Origin: Rhodospirillum sp. UBA1311
Lineage (GTDB): Bacteria > Pseudomonadota > Alphaproteobacteria > Rhodospirillales > Rhodospirillaceae
Direction of reading: 5' to 3'
NCBI GenBank assembly: GCA_002307145.1
Contig: DBTR01000013.1
Location: 456-6,731, forward strand
DNA length: 6,276 nucleotides
Shown: in pieces, positions 1 to 5,105 of the stretch
Layout of the letters: each line of letters starts with the position of its first letter
How positions within the stretch are numbered: position 1 is the stretch's first letter
Notes under the pieces: model-generated
Seen by the model: the letters and a program-made list of their open reading frames with translations, nothing else
The model's database searches: none
What the model was told of the DNA's origin: nothing
Program-made: the position numbers and the translations under genes

Positions 1-238
1 TGCCGGGCTGCCACAGCACGTCGCGCCCCTGCATCCGCCGCCAGCGGATCAGCGTGTCCTGCACCGTGAAGGTCAGGGCGTGGCCCATGTGCAGGCTGCC
101 GGTGACGTTCGGCGGCGGGATCATGATAGTGTACGGCGTTTCCGTGCTGGACGGGTCGCAGGCGAATACGCCCGAGTTTTCCCACTGCCGATAAAGGCGA
201 TCTTCGATCTCGGCGGGGGCGTAGGTCTTATCCAGCAT
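1..238 (-). CDS. valS: Valyl-tRNA synthetase, N-terminal fragment (cut by window edge)
   Basis: This encodes the first 79 residues of a class I aminoacyl-tRNA synthetase that charges tRNA-Val with valine in the cytoplasm. The reverse-strand translation opens MLDKTYAPAEIEDRLYRQWE and reaches the ATP-binding HIGH-type signature as HMGH at residues 50-53, within PPPNVTGSLHMGHAL (residues 41-55), which is diagnostic for ValS. It ends LWQPG at the window edge, so the editing domain and KMSKS loop lie outside. I chose the ATG at 236-238 because GAGG lies 9 bases upstream. An in-frame ATG 15 bases further upstream (251-253) has no ribosome binding site. The gene lies downstream of popZ but behind a strong intrinsic terminator, so it probably has its own promoter in 239-300; I could not identify that promoter with confidence. 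Confidence 0.96.
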   Translation of the reverse strand, partial: MLDKTYAPAEIEDRLYRQWENSGVFACDPSSTETPYTIMIPPPNVTGSLHMGHALTFTVQDTLIRWRRMQGRDVLWQPG

Positions 239-301
239 GTTCGGAAACCTCATCGGATGGGTCGCGCAAGGCTTGAGCGCTCGGGCAGGCACATTGTGTA
301 G

Positions 302-334
302 AAAAAGATTACGGCGGGCGCAAGCGCCCGCCGT
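302..334 (-). terminator. Intrinsic terminator downstream of popZ
   Basis: Bases 311-320 and 325-334 form a perfect 10-bp G+C-rich stem with the four-base loop CAAG. Read on the minus strand, the stem is followed after four bases by five Ts (302-306). The position, about 30 bases after the popZ stop codon and before valS, fits rho-independent termination of the popZ transcript. Confidence 0.85.
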
Positions 335-365
335 CGGATGATGCGAAATTCAAATCCCCGGGAAC

Positions 366-1133
366 TTACTTCATCGGGCCGACGCGGTTGACGATGCGCT
401 CCACTTCGCGCTCGACGATCCGCTCGACGATGTTCGGCAGGTTTTCGTCAAGCCACGCCTTGAGGATCGGCCGCAGCAGTTCGCGCACCAATTCCTCCAG
501 CGTCACGCCCAACTGGCCGACGCCGAGGTTGCGACGCGCCAGCACGCTTGCGAGGCTGGCGAAGGCCTGCTCGGAGACGTCCTGGGTGGTACGCTCCAAC
601 AGTTCTTCCGAGGAAAGGCTCGGAGCCTCGGGCTCGGAGTCCATCTCGAACATCGGCCGGGCCTCGGGCTCGGGCGGCAGCGGCGGGAAATCCTCGAACG
701 GATCGGCCATCGAGACCGGCTCGGGCTTTGCGAACGCCATGGCATCGGTAAGATCGAGAACGTCGTCGTCTTCCTCGTCCATCTCCTCCTCCGGCTCGTC
801 CTCAAGCATGTCCTCGGGCAGCAGCGCCAGAGGCTCGGGTTCCGGCTCGGGTTCGGGCTCGGGAACATAGGGTTCGGGCTCGGGAACGAACGGCTCGGGC
901 TCGGGCTCGGGTTTCGGCGGCGGCGGTGGTGGTGGTGGTGGTGGTGGTGGCGCAGGACGCGGCGGCGGCTCGGCGGCGACCGGCGCGGGTTTGGGTGCGG
1001 CCTTGACGGGGGCCGGCTCGGCTGCAGGCGCGATCTCGCCGCCCTTCTTCCCGTCGTCCTCGGACAAAATCCGGCGAATGGAGGCGAGAATGTCCTCCAT
1101 CGACGGCTCTTGCTGGCCCTTATCCTCGCTCAT
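366..1133 (-). CDS. popZ: PopZ-family polar organising protein (DUF2497), extended form
   Basis: This 255-residue protein belongs to the alphaproteobacterial PopZ/DUF2497 family. In Caulobacter, PopZ forms condensate-like assemblies at the cell poles that anchor the chromosome origin and recruit client proteins. The conserved N-terminal helix is at residues 9-26 (core EPSMEDILASIRRILSED). The C-terminal oligomerisation helices occupy about residues 211-250 (TLEELVRELLRPILKAWLDE, then NLPNIVERIVEREVERI). Between them is a long, predicted disordered acidic and proline-rich region: 12 consecutive prolines (62-73), Pro-Glu repeats (75-101) and an acidic run around 111-124. Caulobacter PopZ is about 177 residues, so this linker is clearly expanded. 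The ATG at 1131-1133 is chosen because orthologues begin Met-Ser/Thr-Asp/Glu close to this helix; the ribosome binding site is weak (GGGA, five bases upstream). The family is clear, but the function in this organism is inferred. Confidence 0.93.
   Translation of the reverse strand: MSEDKGQQEPSMEDILASIRRILSEDDGKKGGEIAPAAEPAPVKAAPKPAPVAAEPPPRPAPPPPPPPPPPPPKPEPEPEPFVPEPEPYVPEPEPEPEPEPLALLPEDMLEDEPEEEMDEEDDDVLDLTDAMAFAKPEPVSMADPFEDFPPLPPEPEARPMFEMDSEPEAPSLSSEELLERTTQDVSEQAFASLASVLARRNLGVGQLGVTLEELVRELLRPILKAWLDENLPNIVERIVEREVERIVNRVGPMK
831..911 (-). repeat. Pro-Glu hexanucleotide repeats inside popZ
   Basis: Seen on the plus strand as repeated GGCTCG/GGTTCG hexamers, this stretch encodes residues 75-101 of the PopZ homologue, dominated by Pro-Glu pairs. 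The pairs are interrupted twice, by PFVPEP and PYVPEP. The repeat units are imperfect in DNA but strongly repetitive in protein, consistent with expansion of a disordered linker. Confidence 0.85.
915..950 (-). repeat. Trinucleotide tract coding for 12 prolines in popZ
   Basis: On the coding (minus) strand this is eight consecutive CCA codons (927-950) followed by four CCG codons (915-926). Together they encode prolines 62-73 of the PopZ homologue. A pure eight-unit trinucleotide array is unusual in a bacterial gene and could change length by slippage without shifting the frame. Confidence 0.95.
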
Positions 1134-1249
1134 GGATGTCCCAGCCCTCTGCACGCGAAAATCCGAAAGCCTGCTGCCACCGTGGCGAACAAGCCCATAC
1201 AGAACAACCCATAACACAGGTCTTGTAAAAACTTAACCTGGATTTGGTC

Positions 1250-1276
1250 GCCGCCGCAACCGGGCGTCGCGGCGGC
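1250..1276 (-). terminator. Possible weak terminator or hairpin after tolC
   Basis: An 8-bp G+C-only stem (1250-1257 with 1269-1276) and an 11-base loop lie 15 bases after the tolC stop codon. No U-tract follows directly; the nearest run of five Ts on the minus strand is about 20 bases beyond the stem (1226-1230). It may be a transcript-end hairpin rather than a true intrinsic terminator, so read-through from tolC into popZ cannot be excluded. Confidence 0.35.
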
Positions 1277-1291
1277 TGAACGGATTCTCGG

Positions 1292-2701
1292 TCACTTCGC
1301 CGGGCGCAACGCCTCGGTGCCGTTATCGGAATAGACGCCACCGCCAATCCATTTGTTGGCGGCCTCGTCATAATGAACCTTGGGATCGTAGAATGGGGTA
1401 TCAAGACCCATGTCGGCTGCGGTCAGGCGCCCCAGCGCGACGAGGGCCTGGTACGAGGCCAAGGCTTCGTTGCGTTCTGCCTGGACGAGATTGACCCGTG
1501 CGGTCAGGAGTTCCTGCTCGGCGTCGAGCACGTCGAGCACTGTGCGCGAGCCGACTTCCGATTCCCGGCGCACGCCTTCGAGGGCGATTTCGGACGCGCG
1601 GACTTCCTCCCGGTAGGCGATGATCTGCGCCCGCGCGGCGGACAGCGATTCCCAGGCGCTGGTGGCGTTCTCGACCACCTGGCGCTGCACCCGCTCCTGG
1701 GTCTTGCGACTCTGCGCCACGAGATCCTTGGCGGCGCGCATCCGCGCGTAGACGCTGCCCGATTCGTAAAGCGGCACCGACATCTGCGCACCGACCGAAT
1801 ACACCGTCGATTCGTCGTCCGGATAGGTCTGGTCGTAATACTGGCCAGCGCTCGCGACGAGGCGCACGTCGGGCAGAAGCTCGGCCCGCACCACGCCCAC
1901 CGTGTTCTCGCGCTGCTGCACGGTGAAGTCGGCGGCGCGGACGTCGGGATTGGCCGACACCGCTTCGGTGATCAGCCCGCGGATGTCGGCGGGCAAGGCC
2001 TCGGTCGGCGGCACCCGGGTGACGCCATCCGGCATCTTGCCGACGACGCGCTGGTAGGTGGCGCGGGAAACCTGGAGATTGGCCTCGGCGGCGACGCGCG
2101 AGGCACGCGCCTGGGAGAGCCGCGCCTCGGACTGGGCCACGTCGGTACGGGTAATCTCGCCGACGTCGAAGCGATCGCGCGAAGCATCGAGCTGGCGTTG
2201 CAGCACCTGCTCGTTGTTGGCGTTGAGTTCGACCACAGCCATGTCGCGCCACACGTCAATGTACGCATTCACCGCGCCCAGGAGAACCGTCTGCTCAACC
2301 GAACGCAGTCGTTCGCGTTCGGCGAGAACCTGGTTGTCGGCTTCGCCGACCGCGTTCACCGTACCGAAGCCCTGGAACACCGGCTGGCTAACCGTGACCG
2401 AGGCGCTGCGTTCCTGGCGAAGACTGGAATTCATATCCCCGCCATTGACGCGATACCCGTCGCGGCTGACCCGCGAGGCGTCGGCGTTGACCGTCACTTT
2501 CGGGCGCCAGCCGCTCAACGCCTGGGCCACGCCCTGGTCCACCGAGCGCAAATACGCGCGCTGTTCGAGAAGCTGGGGGTTGGAGGCGTAGGCCATGGCC
2601 ATCGCTTCGTTCAAGGTTTCCGCCCGGGCGGGGCCGGAAAGCGCGCAAATGATCGCGACCAGGGCGATGCCGCCGGACAGACGATGGCTCAGACTCGCCA
2701 T
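1292..2701 (-). CDS. tolC: TolC-family outer-membrane efflux/type I secretion channel
   Basis: This 469-residue protein matches the TolC family, trimeric outer-membrane barrels with a periplasmic helical tunnel. They complete tripartite efflux pumps or type I secretion systems together with an inner-membrane transporter and an adaptor. A Sec signal peptide is visible at residues 1-27, with a hydrophobic core at about 11-22 and predicted cleavage after ARA before ETLNEAMAMAY. The mature part has the two homologous halves of the family: a first Gln/Arg-rich helical hairpin (VGEITRTDVAQSEARLSQAR) and a second equivalent (VGSRTVLDVLDAEQELLTAR). The C-terminus has the alphaproteobacterial YDPKVHYDEAANKW pattern. 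The ATG at 2699-2701 follows GGAG with 7-base spacing and precedes the signal peptide directly. The length is normal for the family. No transporter or adaptor gene is in the window, so the exported substrate is unknown. It lies between the PIMT-like gene and popZ on the same strand. Confidence 0.94.
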   Translation of the reverse strand: MASLSHRLSGGIALVAIICALSGPARAETLNEAMAMAYASNPQLLEQRAYLRSVDQGVAQALSGWRPKVTVNADASRVSRDGYRVNGGDMNSSLRQERSASVTVSQPVFQGFGTVNAVGEADNQVLAERERLRSVEQTVLLGAVNAYIDVWRDMAVVELNANNEQVLQRQLDASRDRFDVGEITRTDVAQSEARLSQARASRVAAEANLQVSRATYQRVVGKMPDGVTRVPPTEALPADIRGLITEAVSANPDVRAADFTVQQRENTVGVVRAELLPDVRLVASAGQYYDQTYPDDESTVYSVGAQMSVPLYESGSVYARMRAAKDLVAQSRKTQERVQRQVVENATSAWESLSAARAQIIAYREEVRASEIALEGVRRESEVGSRTVLDVLDAEQELLTARVNLVQAERNEALASYQALVALGRLTAADMGLDTPFYDPKVHYDEAANKWIGGGVYSDNGTEALRPAK

Positions 2702-2867
2702 GAAGTAACTCCATATTCGACGATTCGGCCGCCCTTCCCGTGGACAGCCCAAGGATGGCAAAAGCCCCCTCTCCCGCGCGATGCAGGTCCCGACGCCTGA
2801 GAGATATGCGTCCGATGCGGTAAAGTCCAGCGCTAGCGCACGGCTGGCGCGAACTGCCGCGAAAGCA
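2702..2867. other. Gap between the PIMT-like gene and tolC
   Basis: This 166-base gap carries no gene. It contains the tolC ribosome binding site (2709-2712) and two short inverted repeats: GACGC/GCGTC (2792-2796 with 2808-2812) and CCAGC/GCTGG (2827-2831 with 2843-2847). Neither is followed by a U-tract. No convincing -10/-35 pair was found, so tolC could be co-transcribed with the upstream methyltransferase gene or use a promoter I cannot recognise. Confidence 0.5.
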
Positions 2868-3521
2868 TCAAAATACGAAGGTCGGCAGACGGGCGAAACC
2901 GGGGAGGATGCGGGCGTTGGCGTCGAAGTCGGTGCGATGGCCGAAGGCATTGCCGCTGCGGGTGACGAGAGTCGCATGACCCACGCCCTTCTCGCCGCGC
3001 ACCACCGCCACCAGGCGGCCGCCGTCGGCAAGCTGTTCGCGCAGGCCTTCCGGCACCCGGTCGACCGCGCCGTTGACGAAGATCACGTCATACGGGCCCT
3101 GGTCGGCGAGGCCTTCGGGAAGTTTGCCCTGAACCACCACCGCGTTGTCGATGCCGAGTCCGAGGAGGGTTTCGGACGCCCAGTTGACGAGATCCGCATC
3201 CTCTTCCAGCGCAACCACGCTCGACGCCATCTTGGCGAGCACCGCCGAGGAATAGCCGGTGGCGCAACCGACATCGAGGACCGCGTCGGTGCGCTGCACC
3301 TCGGCCAACTGCAACAGGCGCGCGAGGATCATCGGTTCCATCAGGTACCGGCCCGGCGCGACCGCGAGATCGTCGTCGACATAGGCGACGCCTTTTTCGT
3401 CGGCGGGCACGAACAACTCGCGGGGAATCGCGCGCAGGGCCGAGATCACCAACGAGTCGGTGACGCGGTTGGTGCGGACCTGATTGTCCACCATGTTGCG
3501 GCGCGCCAGTTCGAAATCCAT
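2868..3521 (-). CDS. Protein-L-isoaspartate O-methyltransferase-like protein
   Basis: This 217-residue protein is a class I SAM-dependent methyltransferase of the PIMT (Pcm) family. Canonical members methylate L-isoaspartyl residues in damaged proteins. The family N-terminus is present (MVDNQVRTNRVTD at residues 10-22, then IPRELFVP at 32-39). SAM motif I is VLDVGCATG (81-89), the acidic ribose-binding strand ends ALEED (about 104-108), and a DVIFVNGAV motif follows. Where canonical enzymes have a QTISQP substrate-site motif, this one reads GRYLMEP (57-63) and lacks the usual catalytic Ser/Thr. Related alphaproteobacterial proteins beside tolC share this divergence, so isoaspartate repair activity is uncertain. 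The ATG at 3519-3521 has a strong ribosome binding site, GAGGAA at 3529-3534 with 7-base spacing. It is the first gene of the minus-strand cluster, upstream of tolC. Confidence 0.88.
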   Translation of the reverse strand: MDFELARRNMVDNQVRTNRVTDSLVISALRAIPRELFVPADEKGVAYVDDDLAVAPGRYLMEPMILARLLQLAEVQRTDAVLDVGCATGYSSAVLAKMASSVVALEEDADLVNWASETLLGLGIDNAVVVQGKLPEGLADQGPYDVIFVNGAVDRVPEGLREQLADGGRLVAVVRGEKGVGHATLVTRSGNAFGHRTDFDANARILPGFARLPTFVF

Positions 3522-3588
3522 CGCGATGTTCCTCGGCTGTTCATCGTGCGGGGAGCGGGATTGGTCCCCGTCTCGCCCATGCCGTCTT

Positions 3589-3616
3589 TATATAGCCCCA
3601 CCCCCGCGACAGACAA
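3589..3616 (-). promoter_or_regulatory. Predicted sigma70 promoter of the PIMT-like gene
   Basis: On the minus strand TTGTCT (3611-3616) and TATATA (3589-3594) are separated by 16 bases. This places transcription start near 3582 and gives a leader of about 60 bases. The leader contains a 6-bp inverted repeat, CGGGGA/TCCCCG (3549-3554 with 3565-3570), and then the strong ribosome binding site. The promoter is divergent to the tRNA-Asn promoter. Confidence 0.6.
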
Positions 3617-3672
3617 ACAGAACAAACTCGGAGAGGGCCACACGACTGGGCGGATTGCTGAAAAAAAGCCCC

Positions 3673-3701
3673 TTGACCCCTGCCCGACCATCCCTTATAG
3701 A
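3673..3701 (+). promoter_or_regulatory. Predicted strong sigma70 promoter of tRNA-Asn
   Basis: TTGACC (3673-3678) and TATAGA (3696-3701) have the ideal 17-base spacing. A seven-A tract (3661-3667) sits just upstream, as in UP-element-like stable-RNA promoters. The C before TTGAC gives the extended CTTGAC form common in alphaproteobacterial housekeeping promoters. The predicted start is near 3708, about 55 bases before the tRNA. Confidence 0.8.
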
Positions 3702-3711
3702 TCGCCACCTC

Positions 3712-3727
3712 GCCGGGGCAACCCGGC
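3712..3727 (+). other. Hairpin with GNRA-type loop in tRNA-Asn leader
   Basis: GCCGGG (3712-3717) pairs perfectly with CCCGGC (3722-3727) around the tetraloop GCAA. It lies just after the predicted start of the tRNA-Asn transcript, in the 5' leader removed by RNase P processing. A role is not established. Confidence 0.5.
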
Positions 3728-3762
3728 ACGATGCAGGCGAAACCGCCGCCCGCAGCGCACGT

Positions 3763-3837
3763 TCCGGAGTAGCTCAGCGGTAGAGCAGCCGGCTGTTAAC
3801 CGGCTGGTCGGGGGTTCGAATCCCTCCTCCGGAGCCA
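3763..3837 (+). tRNA. tRNA-Asn (anticodon GUU)
   Basis: The 75-base cloverleaf has a 7-bp acceptor stem (TCCGGAG 3763-3769 with CTCCGGA 3827-3833), discriminator G at 3834 and a genome-encoded CCA (3835-3837). The anticodon stem is GCCGG/CCGGC (3788-3792 with 3800-3804), with anticodon GTT at 3795-3797. The T-loop is TTCGAAT (3815-3821). It decodes AAC and AAU as asparagine. A 132-base spacer separates it from tRNA-Cys. A GCGGC/GCCGC hairpin at 3843-3855 follows but lacks a U-tract, so termination there is uncertain. Confidence 0.97.
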
Positions 3838-3894
3838 GCGCGGCGGCGTCGCCGCAAAATCAAGAATTTCCCCCGAAGCATCTGAAAAAACCTC

Positions 3895-3922
3895 TTGATC
3901 GGGAACGCCGCATCCGTATAGT
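3895..3922 (+). promoter_or_regulatory. Predicted sigma70 promoter of tRNA-Cys
   Basis: TTGATC (3895-3900) and TATAGT (3917-3922) are 16 bases apart, again preceded by a C and by a six-A tract (3885-3890). The layout closely matches the tRNA-Asn promoter, including a shared CTGAAAAAA upstream. The predicted start is about 40 bases before the tRNA. Confidence 0.75.
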
Positions 3923-3969
3923 GGCGCCCTCTCGCCCGGCATGCCGGGACGAGGTTCTGCCGATCGTGT

Positions 3970-4043
3970 GGCCGGATGGCAGAGTGGTCATGCAGAGGAC
4001 TGCAAATCCTCGCACGCCGGTTCGATTCCGGCTCCGGCCTCCA
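3970..4043 (+). tRNA. tRNA-Cys (anticodon GCA)
   Basis: The 74-base cloverleaf has acceptor stem GGCCGGA (3970-3976) pairing with TCCGGCC (4033-4039). The discriminator is U73 (T4040), a strong identity element for cysteinyl-tRNA synthetase, and CCA (4041-4043) is encoded. The anticodon stem is GAGGA/TCCTC (3995-3999 with 4007-4011), with anticodon GCA at 4002-4004. The T-arm is GCCGG-TTCGATT-CCGGC. It decodes UGC and UGU as cysteine. It has its own promoter and a strong terminator downstream. Confidence 0.97.
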
Positions 4044-4048
4044 CTTCC

Positions 4049-4092
4049 TTCGCCTCCGGGCGAACCAAAACCGCGCTTCGGCGCGGTTTTTT
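4049..4092 (+). terminator. Tandem hairpins with intrinsic terminator after tRNA-Cys
   Basis: The first hairpin is TTCGCC/GGCGAA (4049-4054 with 4059-4064) with loop TCCG. The second is CCGCGC/GCGCGG (4071-4076 with 4081-4086) with loop TTCG, followed directly by six Ts (4087-4092). Four preceding As (4067-4070) can extend the second stem. Both loops belong to the very stable C(UNCG)G class. The second hairpin is a clear rho-independent terminator; the first may help 3' processing or stability. Confidence 0.9.
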
Positions 4093-4230
4093 GTTGCGCC
4101 GCGCCCGTCCCGCGCGTTGCATCGCTGCGACAAGATCGGAAATCCGTCGTTCGAGTGACTGCCGTCATACGGGCCTACGCGCCGCGCCGGTCATATGAAC
4201 GGCGAACTCCGCACCATCACGGATACGGTG

Positions 4231-4256
4231 ATGATTTAGTTCCAGGAATGATTTAG
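4231..4256. repeat. 9-bp direct repeat upstream of motA
   Basis: ATGATTTAG occurs at 4231-4239 and again at 4248-4256, a 17-base period that is under two helical turns. The first copy overlaps an inverted repeat, CATCAC/GTGATG (4215-4220 with 4228-4233). The repeats lie 43-68 bases before the motA start codon, where a regulator could bind, but no known operator or promoter was recognised. Confidence 0.55.
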
Positions 4257-4298
4257 AGTGCGGGTCTTCAAGGGGATCATCATGCGGAGCCTTACCGG

Positions 4299-5105
4299 AT
4301 GTCGCTGACCACGGTGCTGGGGATTCTTCTGGGGTTCGGCCTGTTCGTCGGCTCGATCGTCCTCTCGACTTCCAATTACATGCTGTTCCTGGACTTTCCC
4401 AGCTTCATCATGGTGATCGGCGGTACGTTCGCGGCGACCTTCATCGCCTTCGAATCCCGCTACGTGTTGAACGCGTTGCGCGTTACCGCGTCGATCATGT
4501 TCGTCCACCGCTTCTCCCGCAGCATCCTCACCAACGAGGTGGGCCGGGTGATCCGCTGGGGCTACATCGTCCAGAAAGGCGGCTTGCCGGGCCTCGAATC
4601 GGATGCGCGCAACCTCGCGCGCCAGGATCGCTTCCTCGGCTTCGCCATCGACCTCGTGGTCTCGGGCTATAACGGCAACGAAATTCGCGAGATCCTGCGC
4701 AACACCGTCGAAACCACGTTCGAGCGCTCGGTGATCAATGCCGACATTCTCCGCAGCATGGGCAACACCGCGCCCGCGTTCGGCATGATCGGCACCCTGG
4801 TCGGCCTGATCATCATGCTCGACAGCATGGCGACCGACCCCTCCCAGCTCGGGCCCGGCATGTCGGTGGCGCTGATCACCACGCTCTATGGCGTCCTGGC
4901 GGCGCGCCTGGTATTCCTCCCCGCCGCGAGCAAGATCCAGCAGCGCGAAGAGATCGTGCAGTTCCGCAACTACCTCCTCGCCGAAGGGATGGCCCTGCTT
5001 GCCGAACGCAAGAGCCCGCGCTACATCCAGGACAAGATGAACTCCTTCCTCGACCCGTCGATTCACTTCAACATCGACCGGCACCTGAAGGTTCGCCCGA
5101 CATGA
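4299..5105 (+). CDS. motA: Flagellar stator subunit MotA (PomA-like)
   Basis: This 268-residue inner-membrane protein belongs to the MotA/TolQ/ExbB family. It forms the stator ring that couples ion flow to flagellar rotation. Membrane segments are visible at about residues 5-24, 33-51, 158-177 and 188-208. A large charged cytoplasmic loop (52-157) should contact the rotor protein FliG. Family hallmarks are APAFGMIGTLVGL (158-170, Pro159) and VALITTLYGVLAA (190-202) with Pro208, the positions of the two functional prolines of MotA. The wording of segments 3 and 4 (GMIGTLVGL, TTLYG) resembles PomA/MotP-type subunits more than enterobacterial MotA. The ATG at 4299-4301 follows GGAG (4286-4289) with 9-base spacing, and the frame is closed by a stop at 4254-4256, so the start is well fixed. 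It overlaps motB by four bases (ATGA). The preceding gene is tRNA-Cys with its terminator, so motA must have its own promoter, which I could not identify. Confidence 0.94.
   Translation: MSLTTVLGILLGFGLFVGSIVLSTSNYMLFLDFPSFIMVIGGTFAATFIAFESRYVLNALRVTASIMFVHRFSRSILTNEVGRVIRWGYIVQKGGLPGLESDARNLARQDRFLGFAIDLVVSGYNGNEIREILRNTVETTFERSVINADILRSMGNTAPAFGMIGTLVGLIIMLDSMATDPSQLGPGMSVALITTLYGVLAARLVFLPAASKIQQREEIVQFRNYLLAEGMALLAERKSPRYIQDKMNSFLDPSIHFNIDRHLKVRPT

Noticed and set aside
388..870. Serine/glycine-rich open frame opposite popZ, ending in Gly-Ser repeats
   Set aside because: The Gly-Ser repeats are simply the complement of the Pro-Glu repeats of popZ. There is no independent evidence for translation.
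1215..1240. Possible CtrA-type site (TTAA-spacer-TTAA) upstream of popZ
   Set aside because: Only one TTAA half-site is present; the second half at the required spacing does not match.
1373..2800. Long plus-strand open frame of 475 codons opposite tolC
   Set aside because: The translation is compositionally biased and unrelated to any family, whereas the opposite strand encodes a complete TolC with signal peptide.
2791..2813. CTGAGA stretch resembling part of a TPP riboswitch, and on the other strand a CTCTCAGG stretch recalling glycine riboswitches
   Set aside because: Only a single short match is present in each case. The other conserved blocks of both aptamers are missing and the stem is only 5 bp.
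2827..2847. CCAGC/GCTGG inverted repeat after the PIMT-like gene as a terminator
   Set aside because: The stem is only 5 bp with an 11-base loop and no proper U-tract, so it is too weak to call.
3763..4043. tRNA genes as integration (att) sites for a mobile element
   Set aside because: No integrase gene or duplicated tRNA 3' end was seen, and the neighbours are core genes.
2781..4256. Plus-strand open frame of 491 codons across the methyltransferase gene and both tRNAs
   Set aside because: It runs through two perfect tRNA genes and opposite a conserved methyltransferase, so it cannot be a real protein-coding gene.
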